Assembly: GCA_963708645.1 (NCBI GenBank)
Contig: CAVPTA010000008.1
Span: 1 to 64,000, forward strand
Direction: 5' to 3'
Length of the DNA stretch: 64,000 bases
Source of the DNA: RYN-133 sp963708645
Lineage (GTDB): Bacteria; Actinomycetota; Actinomycetes; Mycobacteriales; Jatrophihabitantaceae
In this document: positions 19,068 through 27,293 of the stretch, in pieces
Layout of the letters: each line of letters starts with the position of its first letter
How positions within the stretch are numbered: the stretch's first letter is position 1
Made by a program: the position numbers and the translations under genes
The notes under the pieces: generated by a model
What the model saw: only the letters and a program-made list of their open reading frames with translations
Database searches by the model: none
What the model was told of the DNA's origin: nothing

Positions 19068-19935
19068 GTGGGACCTGCTTGGACGGTCGCGACGAGCTGG
19101 ACGTTTGATCCTGTCTTGGCGACGGGCATTGTCGCGGCCGGTGCTGCTTACCTCGCGGGCGTGCGGCGGGTACGGCGCATCAGTCCCGATCATCGATGGC
19201 CGCGGCACTACACGGCGTGCTTCCTGTCCGCGCTCGCCCTCGCCTGGATTGCGCTGCTGGGCCCGTTCGGCGCCTATGACGACACCTTCTTCTGGGCGCA
19301 CATGGTGCAGCATTTGATCCTCATGATGCTGGTGGCGCCGCTGCTGCTGCTCGGCGCACCTGTGCTGCTCATGCTGCGCGTCAGCACTCACGAGGTCCGC
19401 CACCGATGGATCGTCCCGGTGTTGCGCAGCCGGGTGGCGACGGCGCTGACGAAACCCGCGCGTCGGTTGGGTCATCTTCGCCGGCACGCTGCTCATCACG
19501 CACTTCTCACCGTTCTACGAGTTCTGCCTCACGCACACCTGGGCGCACGAGTACCTCGAGCACCCGATCTTTCTCGGTGCAGGCCTGATCTACTACTACC
19601 CGCTGCTTCCGGGCAATCCCGGGCCACGCCGCGTATCGCCCGGGATCCGCACACTGTCGCTGTTCAGCATGATGACCCCGGAGACGATGACGGGCTTCTT
19701 CATCTACGCGACCGGCTACGTGATGTATCCGTACTACGCGCGCGTCCAGCGCCCGTTCGGACCGCCCGCACTGCGCGATCAGCAATGGGGTGGCGCGCTG
19801 ATGTGGAGCGCCAGCATGATCATCGACGCCGTTTGGGTGACGCTGTCCGCGCGCGACTGGTTGCGCAGCGAGCGCGAGGCCGCGCGTCGCATCGACCTCG
19901 ACACCATGCGCCGGATGCGCATGTCGCCGACGTGA
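19068..19935 (+). CDS. ctaG: Cytochrome c oxidase assembly factor CtaG (caa3 type)
   Basis: Membrane protein of the caa3-type CtaG family, needed for oxidase assembly in Gram-positive bacteria. Seven or so helices with family hallmarks: HYTACFLSALALAWIALLGP, FFWAHMVQHLILMMLVAPLL (conserved His pair), THFSPFYEFCLTHTWAHEYL, FLGAGLIYYYPLLPGNPGP, SLFSMMTPETMTGFFIYATG and a C-terminal WVTLSARDWLRSEREAARR. One frame change near 19470 and return. Start GTG at 19068 with VGPAWTVATSW. Its stop overlaps the next start (GTGA). Confidence 0.9.
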
Positions 19936-20291
19936 GCTTCGACGAGCCGGCACGCCCGCAGGTCCCCACGCAGTGGTGGTCGCGGACCGCCATCAAGCTG
20001 CATGTCACGCTGCTGGCCGGCCTCACGTTGTGCGCAATTGCAAGCTGGATCGAATGGCGGCGTGCGCTGGACGGCCGGACTATCGCCTGGGTCTACGCCT
20101 TCGAGTGGCCGCTGTTCGCTGTGCTCGGCGGATACGCGTGGTGGCGACTCGTCCACGATGATCAGCCGCGTCCGCGGCGGCCGCCCCGGCGCGCGCAGAT
20201 CCCGGACGACGATCCGGGGCTGGCCGCCTGGCGTTCCTATCTCGCCGAGCTCGACTCCGAGCAGTCTTCGACCGAGCCGCCCTCTCGCTAG
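19932..20291 (+). CDS. Small two-helix membrane protein in the ctaG operon
   Basis: 119 residues, not recognised as a named family. Two predicted helices (AIKLHVTLLAGLTLCAIASW and AWVYAFEWPLFAVLGGYAWW) flank a short loop, followed by a cytosolic Pro/Arg-rich tail (DDQPRPRRPPRRAQIPDDDP) and an acidic end. GTG at 19932 overlaps the ctaG stop, so it is translationally coupled and probably works with ctaG. Its stop codon shares CTAG with that of the convergent ctaB. The frame is intact. Confidence 0.7.
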   Translation: MSFDEPARPQVPTQWWSRTAIKLHVTLLAGLTLCAIASWIEWRRALDGRTIAWVYAFEWPLFAVLGGYAWWRLVHDDQPRPRRPPRRAQIPDDDPGLAAWRSYLAELDSEQSSTEPPSR

Positions 20292-21201
20292 CGCCAGGCC
20301 CCTTGGACCAGCGCGTCGACGGCGACCGCAAGGAAGAGCACCGACAAGTAGGTGATCGACCAATGGAACAAGCGCATCGACTTCGCCGGTAGGCCGGCGT
20401 GCGCTCGGGCGCGCAGCCCATGCGCCTCGCGGAGGAAGGCAGCGCCGACAACAGCAGCGGCGAGCGGATACACGAGCGTGGTGTGCGCGACCGGCCACAG
20501 CGCGAACGACGCGGCGACCATCGCCCACGAGTACCAGACAATCCGATCGGCGACCTCGGCCTCGGTTGCCACGACGGGCAGCATCGGGACGCCCGCGCGC
20601 GCGTAGTCGTCGCGATAACGAACCGCGAGCGCCCAGAAGTGCGGCGGCGTCCACAAGAACACGACGAGAAACAAAACGATCGGCGCCCAGCCGATCGAGT
20701 CACGCACCGCGGCCCAGCCGATGAGCACCGGCATGCAGCCTGCGGCACCGCCCCACACGATGTTCGCCGACGTGCGCCTCTTCAGCACGGCCGTGTAAAC
20801 GCCTACGTAGAAGGCGATTGCTGCTATCGCAAGCACGGCCGAGAGATCGTTCGTCGTCGTTGCGAAGACCACCGCTGACAGCACGCCGAGCACGACGCCG
20901 AACACGAGCGCGTTGCGCGGCGACACGGCCTCACGGTGGATCGGCCGCTTGCTGGTGCGTCTCATCAGCGCATCGATGTCGCGGTCGAGATAGCAGTTGA
21001 GCACGTTCGCCGAGCCGGCTGCGAGAGTGCCGCCAACGAGTGCGCACGCGATCAACCACATCGACGGGCAGTCCACGAGCGGCGAGCAGCATCGTCGGGC
21101 ACGGTCGTCACCAGCAGCAGCTCGATGATGCGGGGCTTGGTCAGCGCGACGTAGTTACCGATCGTCCGGCGCAGCGCAGCACGGTCCTGGCCGCACACCA
21201 T
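20288..21201 (-). CDS. ctaB: Protohaem IX farnesyltransferase (haem O synthase)
   Basis: Adds a farnesyl group to protohaem, the first step to haem a for the oxidase encoded nearby. UbiA-superfamily motifs are clear: YVALTKPRIIELLLVTTVP near the N-terminus, then NVLNCYLDRDIDALMRRT (first Asp-rich motif N-x3-D-x3-D), WGGAAGCMPVLIGWAAV, WTPPHFWALAVRYRDDYARA (second motif), and PMLPVVATEAEVADRI. One break near 21095, where an extra C lies in CATCGTCGGGCAC. Start ATG at 21201 gives MVCGQDRAALRRTIG. About 303 residues, normal. Confidence 0.95.
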
Positions 21202-21305
21202 GCGCCAAGGACGCCATCTTCGACCGCCCCTCAGAAATGACCTCGTGCGAATTCTGGACCCGATGTCAATGCCTGGTGATCAATCGGACACGTCAGCTTC
21301 CCGAA

Positions 21306-21888
21306 TCAATTCGAGAGATGAGCCGAGAAAGCGCCTGCTTCGTGGACGGCGCCGATCACCCGTCCGGCGATCAACCCCTTGCGGTCGATCACCAACGTGC
21401 TCGGAATCCCGCTGCTCGGCAGTTCGGTGAGCTGAGCCAGCATTCGTCCGCTCGGGTCGGACAGGCTCGGGTACTGCTCGCCCACGCGCGCGGCGAACGC
21501 GCGCGCCTTCGCCGCGCCGTCCTGCTCGTCGATGCCGACGAACCGCACGCCGCGGCTCGTCAGTGATCCAGCTCATCGCGGCGAGGGTTCGTGATTCGGC
21601 ACGGCAGGGCAAACACCACGAGGCCCAGACATTGAGCACCACGACGCCATGTCCGAGCCAGATCGGCGAGACGCAACGACGTCCCGCCGATCGTCGTGCC
21701 GGCCAACGCGCGGCATCTGCCGTCGCTGCGAGGCCGTGAACAGCGTGCTGCCCACTCGGTCGACGGCGGGTACCGACCGCCGCCGGCGCCGGGCCGCTCG
21801 AGGTGCATGCCGTCAACATCGTCGCCGTGCATGCCGCGGCCACCACCGTGCCGACCACGCAGCCAGCCATCCCGGCATCGATCGACAT
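21306..21888 (-). CDS. TlpA-like thiol-disulfide oxidoreductase lipoprotein
   Basis: Thioredoxin-like reductant outside the membrane. Lipoprotein signal MAGCVVGTVVAAACTATM then LTACTSS gives the lipobox cysteine. The redox centre reads VLNVWASWCLPCRAES, and the end of the fold is seen in RFVGIDEQDGAAKARAF and GIPSTLVIDRKGLIAGRV (cis-Pro). Frame changes near 21690 and 21560. ATG at 21888 begins MSIDAGMAG. TlpA proteins reduce SCO1 and CuA cysteines during oxidase assembly, which suits the position between ctaB and the oxidase operon. Confidence 0.88.
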
Positions 21889-21928
21889 GCAGGTCGCGCC
21901 ACGCGCGAGAGGCTACGCTCGCCATTCG

Positions 21929-22035
21929 CAGTGATCATTTCAAACGGACATTTGTCGTATTTGTACGAATTGGTTAACAGTCAGCTTAGGAAAAAAGTTT
22001 CCCGGCACAGAATGTGCCGCTTGACAGTGATCATT
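21929..22035. promoter_or_regulatory. AT-rich divergent control region with two CAGTGATCATT boxes
   Basis: The 210-base gap between tlpA and the oxidase operon holds a markedly AT-rich core (about 21935-22010). The 11-mer CAGTGATCATT occurs at 21929-21939 and 22025-22035, 96 bases apart, each containing the palindrome TGATCA. The second copy overlaps TTGACA (22021-22026), a possible -35 box for the operon. This suggests paired sites for a dimeric regulator, but no regulator is identified. Confidence 0.45.
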
Positions 22036-22098
22036 CCTCAGGACGAACGTGTGGCCTGCGCTCAGTGGGAACGCATGGTTGCGTCAAGGGAGCGGCTG

Positions 22099-22794
22099 AT
22101 GTCCGCGCGTCAGACGATCGTCGGATTGGCCATCGCAGTCGGCGGTGGCGCGGTGGGAGTCGTGCTGATCGGCACGATCCTGCACCGCTCGCCACCGAAC
22201 TCGACACCGCTTGCCGCCACGGTGAACGGCACCGCGCAGACCGCGGCCGGAACCGTGCCGCACGCCTTCCTGAATCTCGACACGTATCCCGACAGCATGG
22301 CGGGCGAGCACGGCTCGGACGGCGGCGCGCATCCCGACTGGGTCAGCTACGGCCCGTCCACGAACCTGCACGTGCCGGCACACGCACTCGTCACCGTCAC
22401 GATCAAGCCAGTACGACAGCGGCGACAAGATCACCAACCCGTACTTCGCCAAGGTGCACGGCACCGTCGGCGGCACGATGACCGTGAACGGCAAGACGGC
22501 AGACCGGCACCAATCCCGACGCCGTCGGGCACACCTTCACCATCCACGCCGCACCGACCAACCAGGATCCGCTGTTCGTCAGCGTGCCGTTGCCGGCGCG
22601 TTCCCGACGACCGTCCGGTGGCCAAGGGATCCGCGTATCCGGCACCCAACGTCGTGACGTTCTCGTTCATGACCGGCGGCAAGGGCGAGTACGTCTGGAA
22701 CTGCGAATTCCCTTGCGGTGACGGCTTTTACGCCAAATTCGGTGGCCCGATGTCAACACGCGGCTACATGTCAGGAACGTTGACGGTCGGATGA
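22099..22794 (+). CDS. Membrane-anchored cupredoxin-like protein with CuA-like motif
   Basis: First gene of the oxidase operon. One N-terminal helix (TIVGLAIAVGGGAVGVVLIG) anchors an outward domain of about 200 residues, probably a cupredoxin fold: FAKVHGTVGGTMTVNG, VGHTFTIHAAPTNQDPLF, then TFSFMTGGKGEYVWNCEFPC ahead of GDGFYAKFGGPM. The C-E-F-P-C spacing matches the C-x3-C of CuA, and a Met follows, but the usual His three residues after the second Cys is absent. Start ATG at 22099 has GGGAG upstream. Frame changes near 22410, 22500 and 22605. Its stop overlaps the ctaC start (ATGA). Role unknown; copper transfer to CtaC or an alternative electron-entry subunit are both conceivable. Confidence 0.75.
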   Translation: MSARQTIVGLAIAVGGGAVGVVLIGTILHRSPPNSTPLAATVNGTAQTAAGTVPHAFLNLDTYPDSMAGEHGSDGGAHPDWVSYGPSTNLHVPAHALVTVTIKPVRQRRQDHQPVLRQGARHRRRHDDRERQDGRPAPIPTPSGTPSPSTPHRPTRIRCSSACRCRRVPDDRPVAKGSAYPAPNVVTFSFMTGGKGEYVWNCEFPCGDGFYAKFGGPMSTRGYMSGTLTVG

Positions 22795-23613
22795 GCGGCA
22801 CTTTCGAGAACCCGCACAAGGGCCGGCCGCTCACCGGCCACGGCTTCTCCAGCGACCGGTTCAACAATCTCGTCCGGAACAAGGCGGCCCGCCAGGTCGC
22901 GCTGCTCTGGCTGGTGCTGACCGCGTTGCTGGTGCTCTTCGCGTGGGTTCCGGCGCGCATCATGGGCGTCGCGGCGTCCCCGACCAAGCGTGCGGTCGAG
23001 GACACGATGACGGTGTTCACCATCGCCGCCGCTCCGGTGGCCGGGCTGGTGTGGGCGGTCGCGCTGTACAGCCTGCTGAAGTGGCGCCGTAAGGGCGCGA
23101 CCGGCCCGGACGACGAGGACGGGCCGCCGCTGCGCGGAAGCCGGAGCCCGGTGACGGTCGTCTGGCTGCATCGTGTCGAGCCTGCTGTGCGTGTTCATGC
23201 TGATCTGGGGTCTGGCCGAGATCCAGAAGGTCAACGCGAGCGCGGCGTCGCCCGATCCGCTCGTCGTCGACGTGACCGGCCAGCAGTGGGTGTGGACGTT
23301 CCGCTATCCCGCAGAACGGCAACGTCGAGTCCGACCAGCTCTACCTGCCGGTGAACCGCGCCGGTCGTCTTCTACGTCCACAGCGAGGACGTCATCCACT
23401 CCTTCTGGGTCGTGCAAATGGGCATCAAGGTCGACGCCAACCCGGGTGAGACGACGAAGACGAGCGTGTTGCCCGACCGGATCGGCAACTACGACGTGCG
23501 CTGCGCGGAGCTGTGCGGGCTGCTGCACGCCGACATGGAGACGAAGGCGCACGTCGTCAGCGGCGTCGGACTTCAATCGATGGCTCGCCAACAACGGGGG
23601 GCACGGCTCATGA
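22791..23613 (+). CDS. ctaC: Cytochrome c oxidase subunit II
   Basis: Binds the CuA centre that receives electrons from cytochrome c. Two N-terminal helices (ALLWLVLTALLVLFAWVPA and TIAAAPVAGLVWAVALYSL, then a second hairpin from SSLLCVFMLIWGLAEIQKV) precede the cupredoxin domain: VDVTGQQWVWTFRYP, FYVHSEDVIHSFWVVQMGIK (first His ligand) and NYDVRCAELCGLLHADM, the complete CuA motif C-x3-C-x3-H-x2-M. Frame changes near 23168, 23313, 23362 and 23568, all fixed by removing one base. Ends FNRWLANNGGHGS. About 273 residues. Confidence 0.95.
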
Positions 23614-23646
23614 CGGAAGGGACCGCGTTCATGAGTAGGCACTGCC

Positions 23647-25600
23647 ATGAGTGAGGCGATCGTCCAGCACGGCGCGGTCGCGAAGCCGCACGGCGGCGGC
23701 GCGATGCGGCGCCTGAACCTCGGCACCGCCGTGCTCGGCGGCGCTGATCGGCGGGTTCGTCGCGTGGTGGCTCGCTCACCACTTCCTGCAGACCGACGAG
23801 CCCTCCACGTCCAACCAGGTCATCACGATCATGATGTGCGGCTGGGCGCTCGGCTTCATGATCGGCATCGGTGCGTTCCACGGGCCGTGGCGGTGGATGC
23901 TCGGCCACGATCAGACCCACGAGGACGAGACGTTCCTCGCCGGCAAGGACCAGGGCATCGGCCGCTACTTCCGGTTCACCACCGACCACAAGGTCGTCGG
24001 GATCCAGTACCTCGTCGTGACGATGATGCTGTTCGGCATCGGCGGCACGCTCGCGATGATGATCCGCACCGACCTCATCACGCCGGACTCGCGCTTCCTC
24101 GGTCCGCAGACCTACAACGCGGTCGTCGGCCTGCACGGCCTGTCGATGATCCTCGCCACGATCATCATGGTCACCGGGCCGTTCGGGAACTTCATCGTCC
24201 CGATCATGATCGGCGCGCGCGACATGGCGTTCCCGCGGCTGAACGCGCTGAGCCTGTGGCTGCTCGTCGCGATGCTGCCGGTGTTCGTGTCGGCCGCGTT
24301 CCTCGGCGGCATCCCGACCGGGTGGTCGGGCTACGCGCCGCTCAGCGATCAGGCCGGCCCGGGCATGGACGCCTACCTCATGGCGATCATCATCTTCGCG
24401 ATCTCGTCGCGCGATCGCCGGCGCGAACATCACGACGACGATCCTCACGATGCGCGCGCGCGGCATGACCTGGAACCGCACGCCGATCTTCGTCTGGGGC
24501 GTGCTGGCCAGCGTCGGCCTGGCCGTCCCGGCGTTCCCGATGTTCATGGCGTCGATGGTGCTGCTCGGCGCCGACCGCACGGTCGACGCGCAACTTCTAC
24601 GTCGCGTCCGGCGGCGGCAGCCCGTGGCTGTACGCCAACCTGTTCTGGCTGATGGGCCACCCCGAGGTCTACGTCATCGTCCTGCCGGCCGTCGCCGCGC
24701 TGATGGAGATCGCGCCGGTGTTCGCGCGAAAACCGCTGTTCAGCTACACCGGCGCGGTGCTCGCGATCGTGGGCATCGTCGGGCTGTCGATGATGGTGTG
24801 GGCGCACCACATGTACGCCTCCGGCTGGGCGCCCGACCTCAACGGCCCGTTCATGCTGACGACCGAGATGATCTCGGTGCCGACAGGCGTGCTGTTCCTC
24901 GTCGTCATCGGCACGATCTGGCGCGGCCGAATATGGACGACGCTTGCCGATGATGTCGGTCTACGCGATGTTGTGGAACTTCATCATCGGCGGCATCACC
25001 GGCATCTACCTCTCGGACGTGCCGGCCGACTACGACCTGCACGGCTCGATGTTCGTGACCGCGCACTTCCACTACACGCTGATGGGCGCCGGGCTCACCG
25101 GCGCGATCGGCGCGCTCGCCTTCTGGTTCCCGAAGATGACCGGACGCATGCTCAACGAGCGGGCCGGATTCATCTCGTTCTGGCTCGTGCAGATCGGCTT
25201 CAACGTCACGTTCCTCGGCATGTTCGCCGTCGGCCTGGCCGGGCAGCCGCGCCGCGTCGAGCACTACGACAACATCTTCGCGACCGGCAACTTCGTGTCG
25301 TCGATCGGCGCGTACGCCATCGGCATCGGCATGCTGATCCTGCTGTGGGCGATCGTGAGTTCGTGGCGGCGCGGCCGGCTCGCGCCGGCGAACCCGTGGG
25401 GCAGCAAGACGCTCGAGTGGACGGTGCCCAACCCCGTCCCGCTGGAGAACTTCAAGGTGCTGCCGGTGGTCATCGCCGACCCCTACGGCTACGGCGAGGG
25501 TGATCCCACCCTCGTCCATACCGAGCAGGAGCGGCAGGCCTTGGTCGGCTCGTCCTCGGGCGGCCCGAGCGAGGCGCCGACGTCGTCCAGGAGACGGTGA
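23647..25600 (+). CDS. ctaD: Cytochrome c oxidase subunit I with N-terminal two-helix extension
   Basis: Catalytic haem-copper subunit. The first ~105 residues are extra: two predicted helices (near GGFVAWWLAHHFLQT and VITIMMCGWALGFMIGIGAF) and an acidic loop before RFTTDHKVVGIQYL, where normal CtaD proteins begin. Ligands are all visible: VGLHGLSMI (haem a), WLMGHPEVYVIVLP (CuB His cross-linked to Tyr, with the Glu of A1-type proton channels), MVWAHHMYASG (CuB pair), and TAHFHYTLMG (haem a3 and a). C-terminus rich in Ser and Pro. Frame changes near 23738, 24413, 24592 and 24941. A 14-codon reading frame (23610-23654) overlaps the ctaC stop and the ctaD start and may only aid coupling. Confidence 0.95.
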
Positions 25601-25606
25601 CCGCTC

Positions 25607-26226
25607 ATGACCTCGCTTCGTGTCGCCGCAGCCCGACCTGCACATCGAAGACCCGGAACTGATCGGACGGCGGTGGCGCACCGGAACGCTGCTGCTCATC
25701 CTGGCCGACGGCGCCTTCGTCGCCGCGCTGATGTTCAGCTACCTGTACCTGCGCGGTCTCAACACCGAGAACGCGCTGGCTCGCGCCCAAGCAGGACATC
25801 GCCGCGATCTGGTTCAGCTGGCTCATCGCCGGCGTGCTGGTGCTGAGCGCACTCGTTTTCCACTGGGGCTATCGCGGCATCCTCGCCGACAACAAGGCCC
25901 GTCTCGTCAGCGGGTCGGCGCTCGCGTTCGCCATCATGATCGCGGCGTTGGTGCTGCAGTTCATCCAGCTCACGACGTTCCCGTTCGGCGTTGCGGACAG
26001 CGCGTATTCGTCGTCGATGTACGTCATCGCCGGTGCCAACGTGTTCCACATTCTGCTCACCGCTTTCCTCGGCCTCGCGATGTGGAATCGCAGTCGACGC
26101 AGCATCTACAGCGGCGAGAGCAACTGGCAGGTGCACGTCGTCGGACTGTGGTGGACGTGGATCGCCTTCGCTTCGGTCGCCGTCGCGTTCGTGACCTCGT
26201 TCGTCACGAGCCCGAAGGGCCACTGA
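25607..26226 (+). CDS. ctaE: Cytochrome c oxidase subunit III
   Basis: Five-helix subunit III of the haem-copper oxidase family. Seen: GRRWRTGTLLLILADGAFVA, ALMFSYLYLRGLN, IWFSWLIAGVLVLSALVFHW, ALAFAIMIAALVLQFIQLTT, SSSMYVIAGANVFHILLTAF and VHVVGLWWTWIAFASVAVAF. Start ATG at 25607 with AGGAGA upstream. Two extra bases, a C near 25616 and a G near 25790, break the frame; both are corrected simply. The gene ends the operon, 11 bases before the convergent lipoprotein gene. About 205 residues, typical. Confidence 0.9.
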
Positions 26227-26237
26227 GCGCGGCTCGG

Positions 26238-27293
26238 TCAGCTGCCGTCGCCCTGGCCGCCGAGTTGGGCGACCCAGCCGGGTAACGCCACGCGCGTGAA
26301 GTGCAGGTCGTCGGCCGACACCCGCCACAGCGTCGGCGTGCTCCCCGCTGACGCGGCGTAGCCGCCGCCACCTGCGATCGGCGCGAGCGAGGTCAGCGCC
26401 GCCGGAACGCGTGCGCCCGCGTGCCAGTGCTGACCCGAGTCGCGCGACACCTGCAGCGTGCCGTGATCGTCGACGACGAACACGTCGTTGTCCTGGCAGC
26501 CGAATGCGACGGCGCCGGAACCGACACTGATCGCATCGCCGGAGCGACCGTCGCCCGAGATCATCCGCAACATGCCGGCTGAGTCGATGACCGGCACAGA
26601 CCAGTTCGGTGCCGCGCCGCACGGGGGCAGCGCGGTGACTCCTGACGTGCCCGGGACGGCTGCCCACTTCGCTCCGTCGTCGTTGGTGCGATAGGCCAGT
26701 GCCGGCCTGCCCGAACCGTGCCCGGTCACTATGCCGTCCGTCCCGCTCCACGCCACGGCGTCGAGCGTGACCTCGGCATTGCTCGCCAACCTCGCGCCGT
26801 CCGTGATGGTCGTCCAGCGCGCGTCGGCGCCGTAGCGCATCACGGTGCCGTTATGAGCGGTGAGTACGGCGTACTCGGCATCGCTGGTCACGCCCACGCT
26901 GCCGATCGTGGGCCCGATCGCGCCCGGTGGTTCGGTCGACTGCCACTGCCCGCCGGCGCGCGCGATCAGCACGGGCGAGCGCACGAGCCGATCGGTGGGG
27001 CCGATGCCGACGACCTCGGCCGATCCGGCGACCGCTGCGGACAGGCCGCCTTCGGTGTTGACGGCGGCCGGGGTGCGGTTCGTGACGTGTGCGAAACCGT
27101 CGGTGGTCGACAGCATCAGCCAGTCCGAACCTGCAGGCCAGACCAGCAGGCCGGATGTCGACGAGGACATAGCGAAATACGGCGTCCGGATCGATTCTGC
27201 GACCGGTGCGCCTGGCCGATCACCCGTTGATGAGCAGCCCGCTGCAAGCGCCAGCAGCGTCACGCCCAGCGCGCTGCGTACCCGTCGGCTCAC
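26238..27293 (-). CDS. Lipoprotein with BNR/YCF48-like beta-propeller repeats
   Basis: 351 residues, intact. GTG start and lipoprotein signal GVTLLALAAGCSSTG. The chain repeats a pattern of about 45 residues, each with a W/T-rich strand and an aspartate-containing turn: LMLSTTDGFAHVTNRTP, AVLTAHNGTVMRYG, YRTNDDGAKWAAVPG, then VSRDSGQHWHAG (the BNR Asp-box pattern S-x-D-x-G-x-x-W). This suggests a six- or seven-bladed propeller outside the membrane. The start overlaps the stop of the SCO-fusion gene (GTGA), so the two are coupled. YCF48-type propellers assist assembly of redox complexes, but that link is inference. Confidence 0.7.
   Translation of the reverse strand: MSRRVRSALGVTLLALAAGCSSTGDRPGAPVAESIRTPYFAMSSSTSGLLVWPAGSDWLMLSTTDGFAHVTNRTPAAVNTEGGLSAAVAGSAEVVGIGPTDRLVRSPVLIARAGGQWQSTEPPGAIGPTIGSVGVTSDAEYAVLTAHNGTVMRYGADARWTTITDGARLASNAEVTLDAVAWSGTDGIVTGHGSGRPALAYRTNDDGAKWAAVPGTSGVTALPPCGAAPNWSVPVIDSAGMLRMISGDGRSGDAISVGSGAVAFGCQDNDVFVVDDHGTLQVSRDSGQHWHAGARVPAALTSLAPIAGGGGYAASAGSTPTLWRVSADDLHFTRVALPGWVAQLGGQGDGS

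Noticed and set aside
23610..23654. 14-codon open frame between ctaC and ctaD as a leader peptide or tiny subunit
   Set aside because: It overlaps both genes, has no conserved pattern and may be produced by an indel; kept only as a note under ctaD.
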